Shown here: positions 22,332 through 29,644 of the stretch, piece after piece
Layout: each line of letters opens with the position of its first letter
Numbering within the stretch: position 1 is the stretch's first letter
Virus record (IMG/VR): IMGVR_UViG_3300030107_000472
Location: 1 to 31,436 of that record
Length of the DNA stretch: 31,436 bases
Origin: a virus
Strand: one strand, 5' to 3'
Position numbers and translations under genes: made by a program
The notes under the pieces: model-generated
The model's database searches: none
What the model was told of the DNA's origin: nothing
What the model saw: only the letters and a program-made list of their open reading frames with translations

Positions 22332-23603
22332 TTACTTTTTCCAGTCTATTATTAAATGAATTCTATCAATTTGTCCATTATTGATTACAGAATGAATTTT
22401 TTCAGTGTTCTTAATTTCCCAAAGTAGACCCTCTTTTAAATTTTTTGACTCACCTCCTACGGTAAATACAACATCCTCATTGGTTATAATTGGTAGGTGG
22501 TATCTAAGTGTTTCTTTTAAAGATTTACCATGATCCTGATGTGGTTTTATTTGACATTTTGAAAGTAGTTTAACTAGTATGGCTCTTACAATATGTCCAC
22601 TACCATGTTTAGCCAAAAGCTCTGATTCTATACTGCCCAAAATTTTAACAAATACACCATGGTGAGTTCCCTTATCTAATATCTCCTTATCAAAATCTTC
22701 ATTATATATAATAGGTATTGTTTGAGTTTCTGAGTGTACATCAAATGTGTCTTGTTTAAAGGTATATTTTTTCCAATCTTTTTCCATAAAAAATTTAACG
22801 TAATTTTTTATGTTTTCAAAATTACTTATCTTATTAATAAAATTAAAATTTTCTGTTTTTTCCCAGACTTGATCTAAATATTTATACTCTTCATAAGTAT
22901 CTCTCGGTATTATTTTATCATAATTAAAATTAATTTTTTTTATTTCACCTAATCTAATTTTATGTAAAGGAGCACCAACATGTTTATCGTCATATTCAAT
23001 TCCATTTAAATTTAACTGAGTTAGTTTATCTATGTCTAATTTAAAACTTTTTTGTCCACAAAACTCACTAATCTTATCTACTATTTCTTGTGGTTTTATA
23101 ACTAAGTCATCGTATTCTATTATTAATTTATCTATATCAGGATCTTGTAAAACAGTTCCCACAGATTGATAATCAAACCTTATCATTTGATTTGGATGCA
23201 TTACATGTTCCATGTCTTTATATGGACCTCCCATCTTATAAAAAGAACCTAATATTTCTTTAAAAGATCTTTTTAATAAAATAAATTTTATCTTTTGTGG
23301 TTTTATATATTTTTTTATTAATTCAAGATTTCCAAGTGTTCCCCATGGAGCTCTGTCTATTATAACATCTTCTTTCCAGTGTGAATAATATCTTTCTACT
23401 ATGTTATCTAAAATATTATCTATAGATATATTGTCTGGAAAATTTTTATGAAAACTACCTTTTTTAATATTATCTAAATTAAATAATATGTTAACTAAAT
23501 TGCTGTGGCCTGTTAGGGCTATATTCGGATGTTGCATAAACATTGATCCGAGAAGAGTATTACCAGATCTAGGTAGTCCCCCTAAAAAAATTAATTCTTT
23601 CAT
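22332..23603 (-). CDS. Sulfotransferase fused to aspartyl/asparaginyl beta-hydroxylase-like domain
   Basis: Residues 1-~250 look like a PAPS-dependent sulfotransferase: 5'-phosphosulfate loop GGLPRSGNT (8-16) and the 3'-phosphate site K111-R112-S113 with S120 (ILLKRSFKEILGS). Residues ~300-423 resemble the Asp/Arg_Hydrox 2-oxoglutarate oxygenase family: iron ligands H355-Q-D357 and H404, the conserved RYHLPI (367-372), TNEDVVF, and R414 ten residues after the distal His for 2-oxoglutarate binding. Both active sites look complete, so the protein could sulfate and hydroxylate. The substrate is unknown; tail proteins or host surface are candidates. ATG 23603 overlaps the previous stop (ATGA). 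The one-chain combination is unusual to me. Confidence 0.8.
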   Translation of the reverse strand: MKELIFLGGLPRSGNTLLGSMFMQHPNIALTGHSNLVNILFNLDNIKKGSFHKNFPDNISIDNILDNIVERYYSHWKEDVIIDRAPWGTLGNLELIKKYIKPQKIKFILLKRSFKEILGSFYKMGGPYKDMEHVMHPNQMIRFDYQSVGTVLQDPDIDKLIIEYDDLVIKPQEIVDKISEFCGQKSFKLDIDKLTQLNLNGIEYDDKHVGAPLHKIRLGEIKKINFNYDKIIPRDTYEEYKYLDQVWEKTENFNFINKISNFENIKNYVKFFMEKDWKKYTFKQDTFDVHSETQTIPIIYNEDFDKEILDKGTHHGVFVKILGSIESELLAKHGSGHIVRAILVKLLSKCQIKPHQDHGKSLKETLRYHLPIITNEDVVFTVGGESKNLKEGLLWEIKNTEKIHSVINNGQIDRIHLIIDWKK

Positions 23604-24160
23604 ATTAACAGTCTTCTCATTTCAGGTATGGGGTACTTTAAATTTTCATGATGTAAACTATAAATAAAAGATATTAACGTTAGTCTATCATCATCAGAAC
23701 CATCTGTATATTTTTGTGCAGCATGCAACTGTGATGCATCAAACAATAATAATCTGTTATACATAGATTCAATTATAATTGATTCTTTATAATCAGATCT
23801 TACTCCCTCCATTCTACAAATAGAAGTACCACATTTTTTATGATCACTTAAATATATAATAGCTGTAATTAAATTTGGGTCTGTATGTTTATTACCAACA
23901 TCTCTATCTTCTTTGTTTACTTTTTGAAAAAATTGAGTTGCTTTAAAAGTTATATTTTTAAAATCCATTGGATATAAAATTGATATTATTTTTGTAATAG
24001 AAGTATTAAACAAATCATAATTTATTTTATTTAATGATTCTGTTCTGACTCCAGGCCAGTTGTTGTTAGGATCTTTTTGGTAATTTAATTTTTTTGAATA
24101 TTCTACAATTTTATCTGGATCATCAAAAAAATTATCAACTATCGTTGTTGGATAAATCAT
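23600..24160 (-). CDS. 2-oxoglutarate/Fe(II) oxygenase-like protein, DUF6445-type (186 aa)
   Basis: The double-stranded beta-helix core shows an H92-x-D94 pair (KHTDPN), a strand TAIIYLSD, the distal H146 (LLFDASQLHAAQKY) and R159 (DDDRLTL) 13 residues later, the right order for iron and 2-oxoglutarate binding. The N-terminus (YPTTIVDNFFDDPDKIVEYS) matches the opening I know from DUF6445-like oxygenases. It should hydroxylate a protein or small molecule using oxygen; the substrate is not evident. ATGA overlaps join it to genes on both sides. The frame is very rich in A/T. Confidence 0.8.
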   Translation of the reverse strand: MIYPTTIVDNFFDDPDKIVEYSKKLNYQKDPNNNWPGVRTESLNKINYDLFNTSITKIISILYPMDFKNITFKATQFFQKVNKEDRDVGNKHTDPNLITAIIYLSDHKKCGTSICRMEGVRSDYKESIIIESMYNRLLLFDASQLHAAQKYTDGSDDDRLTLISFIYSLHHENLKYPIPEMRRLLI

Positions 24161-24807
24161 TGATTATAATAATTAGGTAAACCTAAAAAAGGTCTTTTAT
24201 CAAATTTATATTCTTCTCCAGAAGTTTTTATATTATTGTAATGTAGAAATACTTGACCACAAACCTCTCCTTCAAAAGTTTCTCTCCAATGTTCTAACAC
24301 ACACCCTGAATAAATTAACATATCTCCAGGTTCTAAATTTATTTTTATCCCTGGATTGTTACTGCTAGGTGTACAACCATCTACCCCTGAAATTCCTACA
24401 TTTTTATTTGGCTCTAAAAATATCGGCCAAGAATCTCCGCCTAAATTTAAAGTTGTAGATATCTCACAGCTCTCTCTATCTTTGTGTCTTTTTAATTCAT
24501 CTCCTTTTTTATAAAGTCTAGCATACGAATAAGTAGGAACTAAATCTAATTCAGTTTCTTTTTTTAATACTGGTAACATTTCTTCTAGTAAAACTTCCAT
24601 CGCTATGTCTGAATAATGTGAGTAGGTTTTAGGAACTTGAGGGTCATTAAACATGCCCCAGTCTTCTCTAAAAGGCGATATATATGAATTATCAAATAAA
24701 TATCTTGCTACCTTTCTTTTTAAAAGAAAGTATTTAAAAATAAAATCTGATTTTTCTTTTGAGATAGCGGATTTAACCACAGTATATTTTTTATCTTTAA
24801 AACTCAT
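24157..24807 (-). CDS. Prolyl 4-hydroxylase-like 2OG/Fe(II) oxygenase
   Basis: The conserved core reads SYARLYKKGDELKRHKDRE (H115-x-D117 counted from ATG 24828), ISTTLNLGGDSWPIFLE, LEPGDMLIYSGCVLEHWRE (distal H180) and GQVFLHYN. This is the phage 2OG family common in marine myo- and podoviruses. The usual Lys/Arg that binds the 2-oxoglutarate carboxylate, ~10-12 residues after the distal His, appears as Gln192, which I recall as normal for this family (HWRE...QVFLHYN). ATG 24807 is preferred because it trims overlap with the upstream gene and starts the domain cleanly; ATG 24828 is possible. The stop overlaps the next ATG (ATGA). Confidence 0.85.
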   Translation of the reverse strand: MSFKDKKYTVVKSAISKEKSDFIFKYFLLKRKVARYLFDNSYISPFREDWGMFNDPQVPKTYSHYSDIAMEVLLEEMLPVLKKETELDLVPTYSYARLYKKGDELKRHKDRESCEISTTLNLGGDSWPIFLEPNKNVGISGVDGCTPSSNNPGIKINLEPGDMLIYSGCVLEHWRETFEGEVCGQVFLHYNNIKTSGEEYKFDKRPFLGLPNYYNQ

Positions 24808-25276
24808 ATGATTCTTTTTTTCTTCCATTAAAAGCTAACGTAATTCTTGGTTCATCTGTATCACATTTTTTTACAGAATGTAAGTATTTTGAATCGAAAA
24901 CAACTATTTTACCAACTTGTGGTTTTATAATTTTATTAAAGTCTTTAAAAAAAGTTCCTGGTCCATAATTCGTTAAATACAAAATACCACTTGTATCGAC
25001 AAAGCGGTTAGTTAAAATAGAATCAAAATGATTGTGTTCCTCAACGTAATCATTTTTATTTAATATATTACCCCAAGCCTCGTATAAAACATATTGATTT
25101 AATAAATCTAAAACAGGTTTAAAATTTTTACTCTTTTTTACAAAGTGTTTCCAATAAGTTTTTTCTCCTCTAACATTACTCTTATAAGAGTATGATTCAT
25201 CTATGTTATCTTTAATTTCTTGTATTAAAGAATTTATGTAATTCTGATCTTTTATCCAATATTCTTTTAATAACAT
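24797..25276 (-). CDS. Putative 2OG/Fe(II) oxygenase (159 aa)
   Basis: The core has EEHNHFDS, in which H90-x-D92 (numbered from the upstream in-frame GTG at 25297) is the likely iron pair. A strand SGILYLTNYGPGTFF follows, then PQVGKIVVFDSKYLHSVKKC with distal H140, and EPRITLAFN with R151. The pattern fits the PF13759-like phage oxygenases. The ATG at 25276 is taken as start because it lies one base after the upstream TAA; the GTG at 25297 would overlap that gene. The protein is short, as usual for this family, and lacks other domains. Reaction: probable hydroxylation with 2-oxoglutarate; substrate unknown. Confidence 0.8.
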   Translation of the reverse strand: MLLKEYWIKDQNYINSLIQEIKDNIDESYSYKSNVRGEKTYWKHFVKKSKNFKPVLDLLNQYVLYEAWGNILNKNDYVEEHNHFDSILTNRFVDTSGILYLTNYGPGTFFKDFNKIIKPQVGKIVVFDSKYLHSVKKCDTDEPRITLAFNGRKKESYEF

Positions 25277-25277
25277 T

Positions 25278-25916
25278 TTATACGTAAGGCTTTCCACAAC
25301 ACCAAATAACTAAACTATACCTTGTTCCTTTAGTTACAGGAGAAACTTGATGCCAATTAAAAGAAGGAAAGACTATAACTGATCCTTTATTTTTAGCCTC
25401 TTTAGCTGTTAAAATATTATTTTTAATATCTGGATTACTTAAATCAAACATTAGATTACCACCTTCGTACTCATCTCCTTCTGTTAAATTTACCGTGACA
25501 GATAGCTTTCTTATTTTACCGTTTAAATTTTGATTTTTTTTATCTGTGTATATTTTATCCCATGAGTCTTGGTGCCAACCATAATATTGATTTAATTTAT
25601 ATTTTGTAAACTGACAACTCTCTGCCCAATCCCATTGAAAATTCCAACCTGAATTTACGTTTGCAGTTCTTATATAAGGAAAGATTTCATCATAAACCCA
25701 CTGGTCATTTATCCATGCTATGTTTGAATCTCTCTTTCTTTTTAAATCTTTCTTTTCTTCTTCTGTTAAATTTTTATATTCTTTTTTATCTGAACCTTCT
25801 ATGCCTCCTGTTAAAGCTATCTGTTCTTGTTTAAGATTTCCAAGTTTTATAATATCATCACAGACTTTTTCTGGTATTGCTCTATCAAAATACCAATAAT
25901 AATGTTCATAGTGCAT
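25278..25916 (-). CDS. PKHD/prolyl hydroxylase-type 2OG/Fe(II) oxygenase (212 aa)
   Basis: The catalytic features are complete: YGWHQDSWD (H115-x-D117), RKLSVTVNL, EGGNLMFDL, GSVIVFPSFNWHQVSPV (distal H189), and GTRYSLVIWCCG with R199 ten residues after the His. The pattern matches PKHD-type hydroxylases of marine phages, which may act on peptidyl prolines or small molecules. The N-terminal ~90 residues are charged and helical (TEEEKKDLKRKRDSNIAWIN), probably a substrate-facing part. It is the first gene of the five-domain oxygenase cassette, with only a weak AGAAAG ribosome site before ATG 25916. Confidence 0.9.
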   Translation of the reverse strand: MHYEHYYWYFDRAIPEKVCDDIIKLGNLKQEQIALTGGIEGSDKKEYKNLTEEEKKDLKRKRDSNIAWINDQWVYDEIFPYIRTANVNSGWNFQWDWAESCQFTKYKLNQYYGWHQDSWDKIYTDKKNQNLNGKIRKLSVTVNLTEGDEYEGGNLMFDLSNPDIKNNILTAKEAKNKGSVIVFPSFNWHQVSPVTKGTRYSLVIWCCGKPYV

Positions 25917-25938
25917 TTTTTCTTTCTAGTTGTATTTT

Positions 25939-26349
25939 TTAAATACCTCTCATGTTTTTCCACGTATTTTCTTCTTGACTCCATCTCCAAGGACCTGGTT
26001 CACTTGGTACATCAACAGGTGGTTTCCATCTCCAATTTGTTTCATCCCACACCCAATTATCATGTTGTTTTGGTGGTATAAATTTATCAATTGATGAATC
26101 ATAAGTATATCCTGATCCAGCATATACTTGTCTAAAATTATTATTATAAGATGTTTGTTTCCAGTAAGTATCAGGGTAAGTTCCACCTAATTCTTCTTTT
26201 ATTAAAGGATCTTCAGGGGTATTGTTAGCAACCCAAGTTTCAGCTTCAGCAGATAGGTCTCCACCATTAGCATCAACATCTGAATTGTTGATTACAACAA
26301 CTCTTAAAACTGTATTGTCATCTGATTTAATTTCTGCAAAGTGTGCCAT
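25939..26349 (-). CDS. Tail-associated Trp-rich protein of marine phages (136 aa)
   Basis: The protein starts MAHFAEIKSDDNTVLRVVVI, has a YAGSGYTYDSSIDKFIPP centre and a Trp-rich C-terminus (DNWVWDETNWRWKPP, WRWSQEENTW). The MAHFAxI...VxRVIVI opening and the GxGYTYD...FxxPK...W.W.E pattern are, to my knowledge, widespread in marine myoviruses and podoviruses near tail-fibre genes. The role is unknown; beta-strands with aromatic patches suit a fibre tip or carbohydrate contact. An AGGAG site 9 nt upstream supports ATG 26349. It lies between the adhesin and the oxygenase cassette. Confidence 0.75.
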   Translation of the reverse strand: MAHFAEIKSDDNTVLRVVVINNSDVDANGGDLSAEAETWVANNTPEDPLIKEELGGTYPDTYWKQTSYNNNFRQVYAGSGYTYDSSIDKFIPPKQHDNWVWDETNWRWKPPVDVPSEPGPWRWSQEENTWKNMRGI

Positions 26350-26361
26350 AATTTAATTCTC

Positions 26362-27246
26362 CTACGTTGGCCATGTCCCTTCTTTTTCATATTTTACAAC
26401 ATCAGCCATTGACCAAACTCCTGAAGCTCCTGCTGCTTGTGCAGTTTCTTTAACTACAACAATTCCTGATCCACCTGCTCCTCCAGAATTTCCTGATGGA
26501 ATTGTGCAATTAGCTCCTCCTCCACCTTGTCCAGTATTAGCACTTCCCGCAGATCCGCCTCCACCTGCTGGATATTTTCCAGATATTCCACCAGTTGAAT
26601 AAGTTGTATTTGATGGGGATGCAGTTGGACTATTTACGTCTGAAGCAGTTCCTGTTCCTCCATTATTTGGATAAGCAGGTCCGTCTCCGCCTACAGCGCC
26701 AGCTCCTCCGCCACCGCCTCCAGCATAATGTGGAGCTCCGCCAGTAGTTCCACCTTGATTTCCTTCTGGTGGAGAATAACCTCCAGCGTTTCCTGTTCCC
26801 GAATTTTTTGGTGGGTTTCCTGGGTTTGATCCTCCATCTAGATTTCCTCTTCCACCTCCTGAACCTCCGTTCATGTCCGTTCCACCTGATTCTGCTCCTC
26901 CACCTTTACCACCAGCTGTTGAAGATATAGGTGTATCTGAGGCAAATGTAGAATTATTTCCTTTAGAAGCAGCACTACCTCCGGCACCGACCGTTACAGA
27001 AACTGATGATGCAGGGATTGGGTGATTTGTTAAAACTCGAAACCCGCCGGCTCCACCGCCCCCGCCGCCAGCCTCATTTGGCCCCGTCGGTCCGCCTCCA
27101 CCGCCTCCTGCTACTAATAAAACCGTAGCTGATTTTTGGTTTGATTGAGCTGTGAATGTGCCATTCGAAGTGAACGCAGTTAAATTTTCTGACGTTGCTG
27201 TTGAAGGTTCTATTACTGGTCCTATAATTCCGCCGTTAGATGGCAT
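26362..27246 (-). CDS. Glycine-rich tail adhesin-like protein (294 aa)
   Basis: After an N-terminal adaptor (MPSNGGIIGPVIEP, ~1-40) comes VLLVAGGGGGG, the standard opening of phage glycine-rich domains, then ~200 residues with Gly runs separated by short variable loops (GGGGGGAGG, GGKGGGAESGG, AGGGGGGAGAVGG, GGGGANCT). Such sequences can fold as packed polyglycine II helices, as in the gp38-type adhesin of phage S16, with variable loops binding the host receptor. The C-terminus (GASGVWSMADVVKYEKEGTW) is a compact cap. The Gly codons make this stretch locally GC-rich. AGGAGG 5 nt before ATG 27246. Receptor binding is inferred. Confidence 0.8.
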   Translation of the reverse strand: MPSNGGIIGPVIEPSTATSENLTAFTSNGTFTAQSNQKSATVLLVAGGGGGGPTGPNEAGGGGGGAGGFRVLTNHPIPASSVSVTVGAGGSAASKGNNSTFASDTPISSTAGGKGGGAESGGTDMNGGSGGGRGNLDGGSNPGNPPKNSGTGNAGGYSPPEGNQGGTTGGAPHYAGGGGGGAGAVGGDGPAYPNNGGTGTASDVNSPTASPSNTTYSTGGISGKYPAGGGGSAGSANTGQGGGGANCTIPSGNSGGAGGSGIVVVKETAQAAGASGVWSMADVVKYEKEGTWPT

Positions 27247-27258
27247 CTATACCTCCTA

Positions 27259-27627
27259 TTAATCTGATAATTCTTCGTAATTGATAGTGATAGTTGCGTC
27301 TGAGTTTGCGCTAGCACCAGCCTCAATGTTGTCTCCTTCTTCTAAATAAATACCTGTATTTTTATCTATAACGACTAGAGTTGCATCTGCAGGTAAGGAA
27401 ATAGTGCTTGCGATAGCGATAGGTGAACCACCACTTTTAGTTATAAAAACTGAAACATCTACGGCTGATGAGCCATCAATGTTTGCGATAATAATATTGT
27501 TAACTTTAAAAACTTTATCTGACGAACTTGCATTTGCAAGAATCTCAGTTGTTAATGTTGTATTTAATGTTGCTTGAACAGATTTAGCTGTAATCGTTGA
27601 TACATTTACTAGATTTGGTGCTGCCAT
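27259..27627 (-). CDS. Conserved beta-structured virion protein (122 aa)
   Basis: The product reads MAAPNLVNVSTITAKSVQAT, KVFKVNNIIIANIDGSSAVD and LPADATLVVIDKNTGIYLEE, a pattern I recognise from cyanophages and pelagiphages as a small structural protein near fibre genes. The strand order suggests a beta-sandwich, and EEGDNIEAGASAN is the usual late turn. It has no catalytic residues. A strong AGGAG site precedes ATG 27627 in the leader shared by several genes here. Probable role: tail or head accessory subunit; unproven. Confidence 0.75.
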   Translation of the reverse strand: MAAPNLVNVSTITAKSVQATLNTTLTTEILANASSSDKVFKVNNIIIANIDGSSAVDVSVFITKSGGSPIAIASTISLPADATLVVIDKNTGIYLEEGDNIEAGASANSDATITINYEELSD

Positions 27628-27648
27628 AATTTATTCTCCTGTGTTCTT

Positions 27649-28389
27649 TTAACCGAAAACTAATGCCATTGCAATAGCTTTTCCTGTTGTTGCTAATCCG
27701 CTACCATTTGCTTGGACTTGACCTGTCCCTTTTGGCACTAAATTAATGTTTATATTACTATCTCCTCCTGAAGCCGTAAATGATGGTGCATTTCCAGTAG
27801 CTGCGTTAGCGTAAGTTAATTCATTAACTGCTGAACTTGTTGCTGTTAATAAAAATAACTCATTGCCATTTGTATCTAAAATTGAAGTTCCAATTTTAGG
27901 AGAAGTCAGTGTTTTATTTGTAAGTGTTTGTGTTCCTGTTAAAGTTACGTCCCCAGCAGGTAATGTATCAATATCAGGATTAGTTCCGTCATTTGCAGTT
28001 GCAAATACTAGGGCATCACCTTTATTATCTGCTGCAAAAGTAAATGAGTCTCCTGAACCACTTGCATATTTAAATTGAACTGTATGTGATCCAGATGTTG
28101 AATTTCTTAAAAAGTAAAAAGTTTGAACATCTAAAGGTATTGTTACAATTTGATTACCTGAAATTGTACCTGTAAACTCAATCATTCTATGTGCAAGTTC
28201 TGCACCAGTTGACCCATCAGAAACTGCTAATGCGGTTGTTTGAGCTCCACCTGCTATTGATTTAGCAATGTACCCACCAGATATTTGTTCAATAATTTGT
28301 AAATTAGTATTAGTTTTTGTACCCCATGTACCGGCGTTTTCACCAGTTGCTTGAAGTTCGACTCCTAGTCCTGTAAATGTTGATGCCAT
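27649..28389 (-). CDS. Tail fibre-like protein (246 aa)
   Basis: The N-terminus has the sequence ELQATGENAGTWGTKTNTNL, typical of marine phage fibre proteins that attach through a conserved N-terminal domain. The central part is beta-rich (TGTISGNQIVTIPL, TFYFLRNSTSGSHTVQFKYA), and GTQTLTNKTLTSPKI (~155-170) is the repeat element common in marine phage fibres. The C-terminal segment (NINLVPKGTGQVQANG) also matches fibre proteins I know. It should trimerise and take part in host contact. AGGAG before ATG 28389. Confidence in fibre class is good; receptor unknown. Confidence 0.8.
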   Translation of the reverse strand: MASTFTGLGVELQATGENAGTWGTKTNTNLQIIEQISGGYIAKSIAGGAQTTALAVSDGSTGAELAHRMIEFTGTISGNQIVTIPLDVQTFYFLRNSTSGSHTVQFKYASGSGDSFTFAADNKGDALVFATANDGTNPDIDTLPAGDVTLTGTQTLTNKTLTSPKIGTSILDTNGNELFLLTATSSAVNELTYANAATGNAPSFTASGGDSNININLVPKGTGQVQANGSGLATTGKAIAMALVFG

Positions 28390-28399
28390 AAATTATCTC

Positions 28400-29626
28400 C
28401 TATGCAGCGTCACTATAACTTGTATTTGATCCAGTTGCAACATCTGTATACGAAGAATTTGACCCTGTGTCAACCGCTTGATATGCTTGAATTCCAAAGC
28501 CTGTAGCTGTGCCAAAACCTGCTACAGAGGATGTCATTGATTGACCTGTTAATCCCATTACATCAGCAGGAGTAATAGCTCCAACACTACCAGTTGCTGA
28601 TACCCCTGTTAATCCCATTACATCAGCAGGAGTAATAGCTCCAACACTAGATGTTGCAGAAACTCCTGTTAAATCTACGACAGGACTTCCCGTTGTAACG
28701 AGTGATCCAACGCTAGAGGTTGCTGCTTGACCTGTTAATCCCATTACATCAGCAGGAGATATTGATCCAACGCTAGATGTCATTGATTGACCTGTTAATC
28801 CCATTACATCAGCGGGAGAAATAGATCCAACGCTAGAGGTTGCAGAGATACCTGTTAATGATAATGCTACATCACCAATTATGGTAGGAGATCCAACACT
28901 AGAGGTTGCTGCTTGACCTGTAAGTCCCATAACATCAGCAGGTGTAATTGATCCAACACTAGATGTTATAGATTGACCATCAAGTAAAATTGTTCCTTGA
29001 ATACCCCACGCATTATCATTCCAAGCTTGTCTGCCCCAACCTGAATTTATTTCTGAACTTATGGTAACAGAACCTATAGAAAAACTTGCAGATACTCCTG
29101 ATAAGGTTACATCTAAACTACTTTCTCCCCAGTTTTCATCACCCCAACTATCAGAACCCCAACCTTTTTCAGGAAAGGCATCCACTGTTCCTACAGAAGA
29201 TGTAACTGAAACACCTGTTAAAGAAATTAAATTTACACCTGATTGCCAGGAATTAGATCCCCATGTATTTTGCCCCCAATCACTGTCCCCTATATAACTA
29301 CTGCCACCCATTCCAGAGTGACTGCTACAATAATAAAAAAGAATAGATGGTGCATCAGATGCAACTGTTATTTGAGTGTATGCTCCAGAATTTCCTGGGG
29401 TTCCGTTTGTTACTACGCCAGTTGTATATTCACTGCCGCCTCCGTGTGTTCCATTTTCTGTTGTAGATAATCTTAGTGGGTGATTTTCATTAGAACTATC
29501 GGATTGATCAAATTGATAAACTCCACCTCTTGATAAGAAAACACTATCTTGTCGTACACCATTAATGAAGTATTTATTACCATCGTCAGTGCTTACGACC
29601 GTGACTGTGAATGTCGTAATAGACAT
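28400..29626 (-). CDS. Cupredoxin-like N-terminal domain with tandem repeats, tail protein (408 aa)
   Basis: Residues ~1-110 resemble a cupredoxin fold seen in marine phage proteins: NHPLRL (H49), YTTGVVTNGTPGNSGAY, and FYYCSSHSGMGG with C100, H103 and M106, arranged as type 1 copper ligands but with tight C-x2-H-x2-M spacing. Three W-G-x3-W-x4-W segments (WGQNTWGSNSW, WGSDSWGDENW, WGRQAWNDNAW) follow between the first repeats. Ten L-T-G-x-S-x-T-S-S-V-G-like units then run to the C-terminus, five preceded by PADVMG in ~20-residue copies. It is likely a virion surface or fibre-associated protein. The start and ribosome site lie in a perfect hairpin (29624-29644), suggesting coupling to the upstream gene. 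Confidence 0.75.
   Translation of the reverse strand: MSITTFTVTVVSTDDGNKYFINGVRQDSVFLSRGGVYQFDQSDSSNENHPLRLSTTENGTHGGGSEYTTGVVTNGTPGNSGAYTQITVASDAPSILFYYCSSHSGMGGSSYIGDSDWGQNTWGSNSWQSGVNLISLTGVSVTSSVGTVDAFPEKGWGSDSWGDENWGESSLDVTLSGVSASFSIGSVTISSEINSGWGRQAWNDNAWGIQGTILLDGQSITSSVGSITPADVMGLTGQAATSSVGSPTIIGDVALSLTGISATSSVGSISPADVMGLTGQSMTSSVGSISPADVMGLTGQAATSSVGSLVTTGSPVVDLTGVSATSSVGAITPADVMGLTGVSATGSVGAITPADVMGLTGQSMTSSVAGFGTATGFGIQAYQAVDTGSNSSYTDVATGSNTSYSDAA
28519..28990 (-). repeat. Tandem 60-nt coding repeats within the cupredoxin-like gene
   Basis: The near-identical segment CCTGTTAATCCCATTACATC (plus-strand spelling) recurs with 60-nt spacing, for example beginning near 28545, 28605, 28735 and 28795, followed by AGCAGG-A-GTAATAGCTCCAA-like sequence. 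Each unit encodes about 20 residues around PADVMGLTG. Degenerate copies interrupt the series (for example SPTIIGDVALSLTG and SLVTTGSPVVDLTG). Identity at DNA level, not only protein level, points to recent duplication or ongoing recombination. Confidence 0.85.
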
Positions 29627-29644
29627 AAGGAGTTCCTCCTTATG
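29624..29644 (-). promoter_or_regulatory. Hairpin enclosing ribosome site and start codon
   Basis: A perfect 9-bp inverted repeat (29624-29632 with 29636-29644, arm CATAAGGAG on the minus strand) has a 3-nt loop. The Shine-Dalgarno AAGGAGG and the ATG at 29626 both lie in it, and so does the TAA of the upstream gene (29640-29642). When folded, the mRNA would hide the start of the cupredoxin-like gene until a ribosome finishing the upstream gene opens it. Confidence 0.7.

Noticed and set aside
28519-28990. CRISPR array
   Set aside because: The regular 60-nt repeats are continuous codons of one gene, the repeats merge without unique spacers, and no cas genes are near.
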